NCBI GenBank assembly: GCA_965203255.1
Contig: OZ241882.1
Span: 6,138,001 to 6,202,000, forward strand
DNA length: 64,000 nucleotides
DNA from: JAPOUP01 sp965203255
GTDB lineage: Bacteria; Pseudomonadota; Alphaproteobacteria; Rhodobacterales; Rhodobacteraceae
Direction: 5' to 3'
Every line of letters starts with the position of its first letter. The stretch's first letter is position 1. A program made the position numbers and the translations under genes. The notes beneath the pieces were generated by a model. It ran no database searches. It had not been told where the DNA came from and saw nothing but the letters and a program-made list of their open reading frames with translations. Shown here piece by piece: positions 17,934-27,680 of the stretch.

Positions 17934-18772
17934 TTGCTCGCCCTTTCCTTCAAATGCGCTTCACCGTGCCAGGTGATACTCTTCTTGTATCAGATCAGGC
18001 GGTAGCGAAAAGCTGCGAAGCGACAGTGGTCGTTGGAATTGATCGAGTTTCCAACGGCAGCTGTTCCAGGTCCGGCCTATTCATTCGAGGCTAGCTGCGC
18101 TGCTGGCAGTTTTCTGGGAGAGGGGATCATTGCATCCGGTCCACTTCGGCTTCCGCTGCATCGACATCACACGGCTGTCAACGACCAGCCGCTCTGGGTT
18201 TGCCAAGCCTTTGTTCTTCAGTTTTTGACAACCGGCCTCGTAATTGCGTGGAGTACCTGGTTGAGACAACGTCCTGTCTGTCGCCTTGGAAACGACACCG
18301 AATCCCTGCGGTTCGCCGCACTTGGAAAGGAACTGTCGAAGGCACTTCATCGCCCGACCCGGTTCCCCGCAATTTGAAGGTGTGCCGATGCGGAGTGTCA
18401 GGGTAGGAAAGGTATCGTGCCCGGCACATTGTGATCGGGCATTCGCATGTGTCCTGTACGCGAAGGATGGAAGGGACCTCATCCGCCAATGCGGAAAGGA
18501 TGGCCGGACTCTTGCCGCGAGACATGGAGAATTATCGTCTTTCCCGAAGCGGATGACCTTTGAACCGCGGGCCTCGCACCGCGGCGAAGCATCCGACCCG
18601 CAGTTCAATTAGGAAAATACCAACGCTGTTCCGGCGTGGGCTCATTCGCAGCAGAACCTGGAGCCAGGGCATGGGATTCTCGCAGAATCGCGCCAAACGG
18701 GCAGTCTTGCCGCCGCCGCATTGGTCAACTCCGGCATTTGACGTTTGATCCCGGCGCTCATAGGCAGAGGCA
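17934..18772. other. 839-base region without a convincing gene
   Basis: Several open frames of 60-175 codons occur on both strands but their products are Arg/Ser-rich and unlike any family I know, and none has a good ribosome site. No tRNA, SRP RNA, RNase P RNA or tmRNA fold could be recognised. The regulatory region of the downstream ABC-F gene must lie at its right end. Confidence 0.45.
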
Positions 18773-20581
18773 ATGGCACGCAATCCTCTCCTTCAGCTTT
18801 CTGGCATCACCTTGGCGTTTGGCCGAGAGCCAGTCTTTGAGGATCTCGACCTCAATGTACAACCTGGTGACCGGATCGCGCTTGTGGGGCGTAACGGCTC
18901 CGGAAAGTCAACACTGATGAAGGTGATGGCGGGACTGATTGAGACGGATCAAGGCAGGTGCTCGGTACCCGCGGGAGTATCTGTGGGCTATATGGAGCAG
19001 GATCCTGATCTTGGTCAATTTGAAACGCTAGGTGATTTCGCGTCGGACGGCCTGGATTCAAACGAGAGATACCGAATCGCGATGGCCGCTGAGGGTTTGG
19101 GTTTCGAAACCAATACCCCGGTTGCGCTGGCGTCTGGGGGGGAACGACGGCGCGCGGCGTTGGCCAAGCTGTTTTCCGAGGCACCGGAACTTATGCTATT
19201 CGACGAACCCACGAACCATCTGGACATTGATGCGATCACATGGATTGAGCGATGGCTGACTGATACGGGTTCCGCCTTTGTCCTGATCAGTCACGATCGT
19301 ACCTTTCTGCGCTCCCTGACGACCGCAACGCTATGGATTGACCGAGGTAGGGTGTTGAGACAGGACGCCGGAATCGAGGAATTCGAGGCTTGGCGGGACA
19401 GGATTTGGGAAAATGAGGATCAGGTTCGCCACAAACTGGACCGAAAGATCAAGTCCGAATCCCAGTGGGCGGTGCAAGGAATCAGCGCACGTCGGAGGCG
19501 CAATCAAGGTCGTCTGCGTGCGCTCCAGTCGTTGCGGAACGATCGGAAGGCAATGGTCCGTCGGCAGGGCGTCGCAGCATTGTCGCTTGAGAGTGGCGAT
19601 ATATCGGGAAAGCGCGTCATCGAGGCGAAAAGCATCTCAAAGTCATATGGCAACAAGCACATCCTGACGCAATTCAATCTTCGAATTATGCGTGGTGACA
19701 GGGTTGCTCTCGTAGGTTCAAACGGCGTAGGAAAGACGACGTTGATGAATATGTTGATCGGTCTGGACGAACCTGACTCCGGAAGCGTGACGCTTGGCTC
19801 AGGAATTCAGGCTGCAGTGTTCGACCAGAACCGTGAGCGGCTCGATCCCGATCTGAGTCTTTGGGACACTCTTGTAGGCGACCGGGAAATCGGAGTGCGG
19901 GGGCGCACTGATCAAGTGATGGTACACGGAAAGCCGAGGCATGTTCTGGGCTATCTGGGCGACTTTCTTTTCTCCGAGTCTCGAGCCCGCGCACCTGTGC
20001 GTTCCCTGTCCGGTGGCGAAAAGACCCGGCTGCTCCTCGCCAGGATCTTTGCCAAGCCCTCAAATCTGGTGGCACTTGATGAACCGACCAATGATCTTGA
20101 TCTCGAGACCCTCGATCTACTGCAGGATGTACTTGGAAACTATTCCGGCACTGCGATTCTGATCAGCCATGATCGTGATTTCATCGATCGGGTGGCCACC
20201 ACAACTGTCGCAATGGAAGGCGACGGGCATGCGGTAGTCTATGCCGGAGGGTGGAGCGATTACCGCGCACAGCGTGGCGACGTGACCTCACCGTTCCGAC
20301 CTACCGCAAAAAAAGCGACTGCACGGCCTGCGCCATCAAGAAGAACACCGAAGGCATTGAGCTATTCCGAAGCGCGGCGATTGAAGGCATTGCCAGTCGA
20401 GATTGAACGGCTTGCTGCCGAGGTTGCGAAGCTGACCGAATATCTATCGGACCCCGACCTGTTTGCAAGATCTCCTGACAGGTTCGATAAGGCAAGCGCA
20501 GGTTTGGCTGACCGACAGGCAGCACTGGCCTCGGCCGAGGATGAGTGGCTGGAACTTGAGGAAAGGTCTTCAGCGAAGTGA
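18773..20581 (+). CDS. ABC-F family ATPase (Uup-like)
   Basis: A 602-residue soluble protein with two ABC ATPase domains and no membrane part, which is the ABC-F architecture. The first domain has Walker A GRNGSGKSTLM, a degenerate signature LASGGERRRAALAKLF and Walker B LMLFDEPTNHLD; the second has GSNGVGKTTLM, SLSGGEKTRLLLARIF and VALDEPTNDLDLETLD. The linker (about residues 210-270) is rich in Arg/Lys, as expected for the ribosome- or DNA-contacting arm. A C-terminal coiled coil (about 530-600: EIERLAAEVAKLTEYL) points to the Uup branch rather than EttA. ABC-F proteins act on ribosomes, and Uup also influences transposon excision. Confidence 0.9.
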   Translation: MARNPLLQLSGITLAFGREPVFEDLDLNVQPGDRIALVGRNGSGKSTLMKVMAGLIETDQGRCSVPAGVSVGYMEQDPDLGQFETLGDFASDGLDSNERYRIAMAAEGLGFETNTPVALASGGERRRAALAKLFSEAPELMLFDEPTNHLDIDAITWIERWLTDTGSAFVLISHDRTFLRSLTTATLWIDRGRVLRQDAGIEEFEAWRDRIWENEDQVRHKLDRKIKSESQWAVQGISARRRRNQGRLRALQSLRNDRKAMVRRQGVAALSLESGDISGKRVIEAKSISKSYGNKHILTQFNLRIMRGDRVALVGSNGVGKTTLMNMLIGLDEPDSGSVTLGSGIQAAVFDQNRERLDPDLSLWDTLVGDREIGVRGRTDQVMVHGKPRHVLGYLGDFLFSESRARAPVRSLSGGEKTRLLLARIFAKPSNLVALDEPTNDLDLETLDLLQDVLGNYSGTAILISHDRDFIDRVATTTVAMEGDGHAVVYAGGWSDYRAQRGDVTSPFRPTAKKATARPAPSRRTPKALSYSEARRLKALPVEIERLAAEVAKLTEYLSDPDLFARSPDRFDKASAGLADRQAALASAEDEWLELEERSSAK

Positions 20582-20681
20582 CGCTCCGGCCCTGTCCGAG
20601 GGACTGATGCATCGGCCAAGCAGCCACGAATAGACGCTGTACGGGTCGATTGGCGATTGCGTGACCAATCTGGCGACAGGA

Positions 20682-22220
20682 TCAGAACGAAAGCCGAATC
20701 GGAAACCGGGCGCGAATTTCCCGATCTAGCATAGAATTGAACCGGGCTGGGCTCGGCGTAGAGAGAATCTCCTCCTTCAGTGCCGCTGTCCTTTTGATCA
20801 GGTCGGTCTTTCCCCGCTCATCCCATTCCTTCGGCGAAGTCCGGTCGCCTAGGGCAGGGTAGACGTGGTCGGATTGAATTCGCGATAGAGTCTGGTCGGT
20901 GCCAAGGTAGTGGCCGTCACCACCGAGGCAGACGGTTCGGATTTGGTCGACAGCCAGAGTCTCGTCATCAACCTCGATTCCACGCACGCAGCGCAATGCC
21001 TGCCCAATGATGTCATTCCCGAGAATCAGCGACTCATGGCAGAAACCAAGCAGTGAAGCGTGCATTCCCGCAGCCTCGTAGACCATATTGATTCCCGCTA
21101 GACCCGCCATGACATTCGAGCACATCTGTTCCCATCCAGCTTGCATGTCCGGCAGTTTTGAATCGGTTATCCCTGCAGCGGCACCGCCTGCGATTCCATA
21201 GAACCGATGCATTTGTGCGCATCCGGCGGTAAGCAATGCCTGCTCACCGGAACCCGCTGTGAGTGCACCTGTTCGAAGGTCAAGACCAAATGGCCATGTT
21301 CCAAGGATGGCTGGATGACCCGGACTGACGGCATTGACGTAAACGATGCCGGCGAGGCATTCGGCGACGGCCTGGACGATTGCACCTGCTACTGTAGAGG
21401 GTGCCGTCGCACCTGCCATGCCCGCCGAGAGAAGCAGAACTGGCATGCCGCCACGAATGCATTCTTCCAATACCTGACATGCTTCAGTGGCGAATTTCAT
21501 GGGCGGTACAACAAAGCAGTTGGAATTGCTGACGAACGGCCGCGTGCGCCATTTGCTCTCACCGCCCGCGATCATGTGCAGCATCTGCAGCCCATCGGCC
21601 ACGAACGTGGCTTCGGTGAAGCTGGTGCCAACATGTTTGGTTGTCCCTGCACAGCAGGCGTAGATCGTGTTAAGGTCCAGTTCTCGGCTATCCTCGATAT
21701 CCCGGCACACCATTGGACGTTGGAGAAAATGGATGTTGTCGAGTCGGTCGGCGATTCTTGCGGCATCGTGAAGGTCACGCACTGTTGGATGTCGATAACC
21801 GCGTCCTTCAACGTCCACCATGCTGATTGCCGCTCCTGCTGTTCCGTAGTGAACCCGTGCATCGGCAAGCTCGAGATCGTGGCATTGGTCCCGGCCACAG
21901 AGCGTAATGGTCTTCGCCGCCTTGGCCAGCATGTCCTCGACCAGCGCACTTGGGTAGCGCAACCGGCCATCTTCGCCGAGTGAGGCACCGGCTTTGGTCA
22001 TGACCTCGATGCCCGAATCCGGCGCGTCGGCCAATCCGACTTCCTCAAGAATCCGCAATGCGGCTTTGTGGATGCGCTCAACTCCACGATCGGTCAGTGG
22101 CTTCAACTGGCCGCCGGTCATTCCGGCGCGTATGGGACGGTCGGCATCAGGAAGGGGCGCGGCTCGGGAGGCTCTGCGAGCCGCTCGTCCTCCTGCTCGG
22201 CGGAGCGGTTGGGAATTCAT
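20682..22220 (-). CDS. MttB-family (trimethylamine methyltransferase-like) corrinoid methyltransferase, non-pyrrolysine
   Basis: A 512-residue member of the MttB superfamily, which transfers methyl groups from quaternary or tertiary amines to a corrinoid protein. Recognisable blocks include RIHKAALRILEEVGL, HYGTAGAAISMVDVEGRGYR, VGTSFTEATFVADGLQMLHM and the glycine-rich MVYEAAGMHASLLGFCHESL. The frame has no internal TAG, so this is a non-pyrrolysine homologue; such proteins include glycine-betaine methyltransferases (MtgB), and the real substrate cannot be read from sequence. The ATG at 22220 has GAGGA upstream and follows a small ORF by 14 bases. No corrinoid protein or reactivase gene lies next to it, so partners must be encoded elsewhere. 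Confidence 0.85.
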   Translation of the reverse strand: MNSQPLRRAGGRAARRASRAAPLPDADRPIRAGMTGGQLKPLTDRGVERIHKAALRILEEVGLADAPDSGIEVMTKAGASLGEDGRLRYPSALVEDMLAKAAKTITLCGRDQCHDLELADARVHYGTAGAAISMVDVEGRGYRHPTVRDLHDAARIADRLDNIHFLQRPMVCRDIEDSRELDLNTIYACCAGTTKHVGTSFTEATFVADGLQMLHMIAGGESKWRTRPFVSNSNCFVVPPMKFATEACQVLEECIRGGMPVLLLSAGMAGATAPSTVAGAIVQAVAECLAGIVYVNAVSPGHPAILGTWPFGLDLRTGALTAGSGEQALLTAGCAQMHRFYGIAGGAAAGITDSKLPDMQAGWEQMCSNVMAGLAGINMVYEAAGMHASLLGFCHESLILGNDIIGQALRCVRGIEVDDETLAVDQIRTVCLGGDGHYLGTDQTLSRIQSDHVYPALGDRTSPKEWDERGKTDLIKRTAALKEEILSTPSPARFNSMLDREIRARFPIRLSF

Positions 22221-22234
22221 CGGAGCATCCTCGC

Positions 22235-22354
22235 CTAGACTGATATGGAGTCTGAAGTGATGCGGGCGTTCTTGAGCCATTCCTGCAACCGACTGCAGCG
22301 TCCGGCCTCGGCGCTTGGGTTGGTCTCGAAGATCCGCAATTCGTAGTTTCGCAT
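22235..22354 (-). CDS. Small ORF (39 residues) directly upstream of the MttB-family gene
   Basis: ATG at 22354 to TAG at 22235-22237 encodes MRNYELRIFETNPSAEAGRC and 19 further residues (total 39). It has an unusually strong ribosome site (AGGAAGAGG about 8 bases upstream) and ends 14 bases before the methyltransferase ATG, with its own last codons forming part of that gene's ribosome-site region. I recognise no family. It is soluble, with no signal peptide or hydrophobic stretch. It could be a small partner protein or a coupling leader peptide. The ribosome site and spacing are what support it; conservation is untested. Confidence 0.5.
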   Translation of the reverse strand: MRNYELRIFETNPSAEAGRCSRLQEWLKNARITSDSISV

Positions 22355-22424
22355 GTGGCATCCTCTTCCTTTCATTGCCGTTCAACGACTGATTCGCTGG
22401 CGCATGCTGTCCCGAATGCGGCAG

Positions 22425-22447
22425 GAATGTGTTTTTCCGACACATTC
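22425..22447. promoter_or_regulatory. Operator-like inverted repeat upstream of the mttB transcription unit
   Basis: GAATGTGT (22425-22432) and ACACATTC (22440-22447) form perfect 8-base arms around a 7-base spacer, about 70 bases upstream of the small ORF start. Size and AT-rich arms suit a dimeric regulator site; no regulator gene is adjacent. Confidence 0.35.
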
Positions 22448-22789
22448 TCAATGGATGGAATCGGGAGTTGAAAGCGGTTTGATCGTGGAAAGTCTGATTT
22501 GGTCTTGGTGGTTTGTGGGCCGATGTTCCTGAGCTCTTTGAGGCAGGTCGGCCAATGCACCTGAGGCAGCCATCACAGGATCGTGCCAGTGACGTTCATT
22601 GGTGTTTCAGAATCGTGCACACCTCACCAAACTCACCGCCCCCGTCCCGAGTAAGCGACCTCAGAAGCTGAGGCCGAAGCGGGCGTGGGGCGCTATGTGG
22701 CAAGATGCGCTACGAGTTATTCCTGGAAATTGCGCATGATGCATAGTCATTCAATGCAACGTCTGCAGATTTCGTGCGCAGACCGAGTC
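22448..22789. other. Upstream region of the MttB-family unit
   Basis: About 340 bases between the disrupted DUF3237 gene and the palindrome ahead of the small ORF. No gene is visible. I looked for cobalamin- or glycine-riboswitch features and could not identify any by eye. Confidence 0.35.
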
Positions 22790-23092
22790 TCAGCTGTTTG
22801 TGGCGATCCAGGCTCGAACAATGACCTTGGGATGTTCCGGTCGCAGCGACTGAAGTGTTCCAACAAGAATTCTTCGGTTCAGCCAATCCAGGGAACCTTC
22901 AGCGACCTTTGCGGTGATGACGGACATCACGTAGCGATCCGGTTGGTGGGATGGATCCATAATGACCCGGTTTTGAACTGTAATGATTTGCCCGGCATCT
23001 GTTTGCATTTCATAGAGAGCGTCAAGCTCCTTGACGCCATCGGGCCGCAGGAGCTGGTGATCGGCGCCACCGGGTAGAACCCGTCCAGCTAG

Positions 23093-23949
23093 GGCCTGTT
23101 GACAATCTGGCTAGCCGACGGCATTCTCCCGCAACGCACGCCGGAAAGGCGGCACAGGCAACATGGGCGAGCAGAACGATGAACGCAGACAGAACGGTGC
23201 TGACCGACGCCATGTGGGCGCGGATCGAGAACATCCCTGCCGGCAGGAAGACCGACCCGGGAGTGACCGCGGCGGACAACCGCCTCTTCGTCGAGGCGGT
23301 GCCCGTGCGGTTCCGCACGGGATCGCCGTGGCGCGACCTTCCGGAGCGCTTCGGAAAGTGGAACAGCGTCTCCAGGCGGTTCCGCCGCTGGACGCTTTCC
23401 GGGGTTTTCAGGCGTGTTTTCAGGGCTTTGTCGGACGAGTTCGACCTCGAGCACGTGTTCGTCGACGGCACGGTCGTCCAGGCGCACCAGAAGGCGGCGG
23501 GCGCAGAAGGGGGGCCGGAAGACAGGGAATCGGGCGTTCCCGGGGTGGCCTGACCAGCAAGGTCGTGGCGGTCGTGGACACGCTGGGCAATCTCGTGCGG
23601 TTCACGATCCTTCCCGGCCAGGCGCACGACCTCAGGGGCGTGCCGGAACTCCTTGAAGGCCTCCGGTTCGGGACCCTGGTCGGCGACAGGGCGTTCGACG
23701 CGGACTGGCTGCTGGAGGATCTGGAGGGGCGAGGCGCCGAGGCGGTGATCCCGTCGAGGCGGAACCGGACGGAGCCGCGGGAGCACGACCGGGAGAAATA
23801 CGGATGGCGGCACCGGGTGGAGAGTTTCTTCGCCAGAATCAAGGAGTTCCGGGCGATCGCGACACGCTGTGACAGGACCGCCGCGAGCTTCGCGGCGGGG
23901 ATTCACCTCATCGCGGGCGTGGCGGCGGCATCATGATTGTCCACAGGCC
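23093..23949 (+). mobile_element. IS5-family (IS427-like) insertion sequence, 857 bp, with target duplication
   Basis: Ends are inverted repeats: GGCCTGTTGACAATC on the left and, read inward, GGCCTGTGGACAATC on the right (one mismatch in 15). Both sides are flanked by CTAG (23089-23092 and 23950-23953), or a TA duplication within it. The single transposase gene is in two overlapping frames. The perfect flanks and precise restoration of the host gene indicate a recent insertion. Confidence 0.88.
23179..23936 (+). CDS. IS5-family transposase in two frames (likely -1 frameshift)
   Basis: The first frame (23179-23553) starts MNADRTVLTDAMWARIENI and carries the N-terminal DUF4096-like region and the first catalytic Asp (HVFVDGTVVQAH). 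The second frame, shifted by -1, carries IGRSRGGLTSKVVAVVDTLG, FGTLVGDRAFDADWLLEDL with the second Asp, and HRVESFFARIKEFRAIATR with the Glu, ending at 23936. The overlap contains a run of six G at 23509-23514; slipping back one base there fuses the frames in the correct register. Elements of the IS427 group are known to use such frameshifting, so this copy may be active. Confidence 0.8.
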
Positions 23950-25162
23950 CTAGTCCACGGGGAGCGGTTCCGTCGAAAACACGGCCACCTGTGATCGGAA
24001 CGATGAATCTATGCCCTAGTGCGGACGCGCCCAGGTCGCGGCACGATCCGACGTCAACAATCGCGCTCCAAAGCAGTTCGATGGACGGTGCGGATGGAGG
24101 GTATGCCAATTGAATTTCTTCGTCTTCCATCACTTTCCCACAGCCCATCCCCTTGTCTGGACTCTGTGGTGCTTTTCGTAACGTCTCTTTTCTGGAGTCG
24201 AGGGCCCTCTTCAAATCGTCCTCGTGTCCTAGACCCAGGATCCAACCTTCTTCGCTCTGGATGTGGTGGCGCTGGTCTTCACCGAGACCGGGAGGGCCGG
24301 CGAAGATCGATGCGATCCGGCCCTGCTCATCCAGGCGAGCGAAGGCCTCCGCGTTCACTCGCACCTGCGCACTGTCGGGGATTTCGTCCGGATGCCGGCG
24401 CGCGAGGACCTCCGCCTTGAGCAACGAGGGGTAGACTTCGGCGATTACGGCCTGGGTGTCGGGCGTTCCAAAGCCCGTCTGGAAGGGCCAGATCTTCGCG
24501 CGGCCCTTGACGCCGGGGCTCTCCGCAAGCCGCTTGAGTGCCGGCAGTCCCAGCAGCACCTGCGAACCGACCGAGCCCGCGCCGGCCAATTGCCAGACCG
24601 TCTTGGCGGGGGTTGCGAGACTTTCGCAGACGCGACGCTCAGGCGGGTGTTCCCTCTGTTCTGTGCGTTCGGATTTCTTGAACGGAATACTCGGATAGTC
24701 CCAAGCGACAGGACGGCCCCAGAATGGGCCACACCCCTTATACAACTTGTTGATGGCGGTCGCCACTTCGTAGCGATTGTTGGCGTTGTCGGGAGCGTCG
24801 TTGATCCGATTGTACAGCCAGTCCCAGAGCGCCATCGCGGACTCTTCGCGGGTGATCTGCTCGGCGACACCCGCCGGATATCCGAAGGGAAAGTCAAATC
24901 CCACCAGCACCCGACGGCCACGGTCCAGCTCGTCGGCGAGCAGGCTGGTCAGGCGATCGAGCGCACAATGACGGGTGCGGGCGTATTCCGGTTCCTCTAC
25001 CTCAACCCCATCCGTATTGATACGGGCGACGGCCCACCAGATCGCGTTCTTAACCGGCCGCTTGGGACTCCGCTTCCCCAGCGCCGACCAATCAACGACG
25101 ATGTGGGTGTCGAAGAGCGGACCAGCTTGACCTTCTTGAAGTGTGATGCCGACATCCGTCAT

Positions 25163-26062
25163 AAACCACTGTCTCCTTGGTGAAGCTGCAGGTCTGCCGT
25201 CGCCAATCTGAACCGCCGTCAGCTGGAATCTGCGCTGCCTCGGCTCGCTTGTAGGTTAAGAAACCTATCGGGGCAACTTTCCGCTCGTCAAGATTCTGTT
25301 TGTCAGCTGCAATGCCAGTCAAAAACAACACAGAAAGGAACGACGCACGCGACGGGATGCTTGTTCAACTGCAAGTGCCGCCGTCGGTGGAGAGATCAAC
25401 GCTCTGGTCCGTCAAGGCCTTGACAGGAGATTCTGGACTGGGAGACGCTGTGCCGCAAGGTCGCGGAATCGCAGGAGCGGCGCAATCCGTCGGCGAAACC
25501 GATCAACTTGCGCTCCTGATCTGTTTTGTCCGGGACAATGGTCTGAACTCCAGCCCTCAGCAGGCCGAAGCTCGCCGCTGGCCGGTCGATCAGGTCCCCG
25601 CTGGAAACGCTTCTTGATGAAATTGCAGAAAAACAGACGTCAACAATTCTGGATAGAGCCCTGACTTCGCTAAACCAAACCTGCAATCGAGCTAATGGAC
25701 GCAGGCGACCAGATCTGTGCGGCGGGAAACCTGGTCCTGAACATCGGTGGTTCTGTGATGGCTATTTGAGATTGGTGGTGGCCACAGATTTCAGCGTGAT
25801 CGACACGCAATTGGCGATAGGCAATCCATATCACAAAAGAGCCTCTTGCACAATTATCGCGGTTCGGTCGGCCGCGGCGAGCCTTTCGGTTCCGCCACGG
25901 TCCAGACACCGGAACTGACAGGTGCCCGGGGCGTTTCCACCGACTTGGGTGTGGCGGAATGCCGCAGATGGTGGTCGGTCGGGCGCCGTCCGCGCATGGC
26001 TGTCCGCGCCGTCCCCTCCGGGGCGGCGTCCGCGGCGGACGGATCCGCCGGAGCCGGCGGTG
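25163..26062. other. Region without intact genes, upstream of the split gene
   Basis: Contains the upstream region of the DUF429-like gene, the IS630 scrap at 25388-25519 and further sequence to 25840 in which I see no gene. From about 25846, a GAGCCTCTTGCACAATT-like end and GC-rich sequence probably belong to the flank of the next transposase. Confidence 0.4.
25388..25519 (+). pseudogene. IS630-family transposase C-terminal scrap
   Basis: Two frames give INALVRQGLDRR and then ILDWETLCRKVAESQERRN followed by PSAKPINLRS and a stop. This parallels the C-terminus of the IS630 copy near 4500 (VLSRQCPARRIPD and NPSAKPVDWRF). Only about 40 residues remain, with a frameshift near 25420. Confidence 0.5.
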
Positions 26063-27204
26063 TCAGATGGTGAGCCGCATCAGCTGCTGCACCGTCAGGG
26101 CCAGCACGCGGAGGAACAGGTGGCAGGCCACCCTGGCGTGCCCCCTGACACGGACGTGCCGGGCGCCGTACGGGTCCTTCAGGGCGGAGTTCACGCGCCC
26201 GCCGCCGGGCGCTGCCGGCAGCGGACGCGGTCGTGGCGTATGTGGCCCGCTTTCCTCTGCGCCAGCGCCTCTTTCCCGAGGCGCTCCCCCAGCGCCGCGT
26301 CGCGGCGGGGGGTTGGTGTCGGTGACCGCCACGCGCCCCGTCAGGCAGGCGTGGAACCCGATCTCCAGGGAACCGTGGCCGCGTCCATCAGTTGGTGGCA
26401 GTGGTCCACCCGCAGCGCCGTCATTTTCGACAGCGGGATGGCGGCCTGGCTGTCGTGCAGCGACGCCGAGGTCAGGATGCAGCTGACGGGGACGTCGCCA
26501 TCGGCGGCGTCGATGTGGAGCCTGTACCCCCTCCAGCTCTCCCTGTACCCCTTCGCGTTGCGCTTCGTGCCGGTGCCGCAGGCCTTCGGCAGCCCGTCGG
26601 CCATCCCCTCCGCCGTCATCCCGTCCGGCGGCCGCCGCTCCAGCCGGGTCGGCTCCTTCGGGACCTCCTCCCCCTTTTCCGGGCGTCCGCGCTTTCGCTT
26701 CGGCCTCTCCTGCGGCTTCGGCTTCGGCGCCGGCCTCTCCCGCCCGACGGTCGCCGTGGAGTCCCGGGAGATGTGCCCGACGACCGGGCCGGCGTACGCG
26801 GCGCGGACCAGCGCCCCGTGCATCCGCTCCGGCAGCCGGGTCTCCGCGAACCAGGCGAAGGCGCGGGAGAAGGCCGGTTCGCCGGGAACCTCCGGCACGC
26901 GGGACCAGCCGACCGGCCTGCGCAGCGTCGGGTGGTGGCGCAGCCTGTCGACCAGGACCACCGTGGCCGGCATGTCCCACACCGCCCTGGCGACGAAGGC
27001 CCGAGCCAGCGCCCTGCGGCCGGCGGCAGGGCTGCCGACGCCCCGGTGGATGCAGTGCACGTGCCTCCCGCCCCCGGCCAGGTCCAGCACGGCGACGGAT
27101 TTTCCGTGCCTCACGCCCAGCGGGCCGACCTCCCCGGCGAGGGAAGGCGGAAGTTCCCCCTGCAGCCGCTGCCAGGCATCTGATATGGACGAACGTAGGG
27201 ACAT
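26063..27204 (-). pseudogene. DDE transposase (IS4/IS5 superfamily), multiply frameshifted
   Basis: Starts at ATG 27204 (GGGAGA upstream) with MSLRSSISDAWQRLQGELPP. The N-terminal region AFVARAVWDMPATVVLVDRL is followed by VVGHISRDSTATVGRERPAP, a Lys/Arg-rich loop and YRLHIDAADGDVPVSCILTS. After LMDAA the frame shifts near 26388 to SLEIGFHACLTGRVAVTDTN, shifts again through the RRDAALGERLGKEALAQRKAG segment, and returns for GRVNSALKDPYGARHVRVRG and ACHLFLRVLALTVQQLMRLT at the end. At least three frameshifts separate a recognisable complete transposase, so this copy is dead. It was not possible to fix its terminal repeats. Confidence 0.65.
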
Positions 27205-27680
27205 GGAGCCGTCTCCCTGCATGTTGTGGCTTTCACACCTGCTCCATACCAGAGGGATGGCTCCATATCCATACCAGCCATCAGGAAAAACGCCCGTTTC
27301 CGAAAAAAATCGCTTGATCGGGAAGTTCTGCAAGAAGCTCGGCTTTATAGGTATTTTCTCTGTCAGTTGGAGACCTGGTTCCGGAAGCTCAGGTCCGGGA
27401 CCCGCATCAAGGACAGGCGGCTGGACACCGCCGACGGCCCGCCCAGGCGCCTCGCCTCCGGCGCCGTCACCGCCTGCCGCGTCGCCGACATCACCATGCC
27501 CGCCCGCGAAAGGCCCGACACCCCCGCCACCGAGGCCTGCCCGGAGGAGGACATCAGGCTCTCGGTAAGCGGTTAAAGTACGGCGTCCGGTCTGGTCCCA
27601 TCCATCCCTTTCCTGTTTGACAGTATAGGGCATCGCCCGGTAGTGAGTGGCCATCTGGACGAATCACTTCGGGGGCCACC

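Larger units (their letters stand above)
22790..25162 (-). pseudogene. DUF429-like plus DUF3237 fusion gene, split by an IS5-family insertion
   Basis: The 5' part (25162 down to 23950) encodes about 280 residues of a VDWSA-type protein (HIVVDWSALGKRSPKRPVKN, VLVGFDFPFGYPAGVAEQ, TGSVGSQ-like AGSVGSQVLLGLPALKRL), a family seen in Alphaproteobacteria and variously labelled DUF429-like. In the same frame follows the start of a DUF3237 domain (ELLWSAIVDVGSC, then HRFIVPITGGRVFDGTAPRG). The IS at 23093-23949 cuts here. Removing the IS and one CTAG copy rejoins the frame exactly: RGL|AGRVLPGGADHQLLRPDGV, ending at the TGA at 22790 as NRRILVGTLQSLRPEHPKVI and a short tail. The restored gene has 504 codons (503 residues). 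As it stands the first frame runs into the IS and ends with 13 foreign residues at 23903. The biochemical role of either domain is unknown to me. Confidence 0.8.

Noticed and set aside
18081..18608. 175-codon minus-strand open frame in the msrB to ABC-F gap
   Set aside because: Arg/Ser/Pro-rich product without domain, competing frames on both strands, no ribosome site.
20682..22220. Pyrrolysine-containing trimethylamine methyltransferase
   Set aside because: No in-frame TAG occurs in the gene; it belongs to the non-pyrrolysine branch.
22355..22789. Cobalamin or other riboswitch upstream of the MttB-family gene
   Set aside because: No conserved riboswitch core could be found by eye; only the palindrome was supported.
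25846..26062. Open frame ahead of the frameshifted DDE transposase
   Set aside because: GC-rich flank with no ribosome site; more likely the non-coding end of the element.
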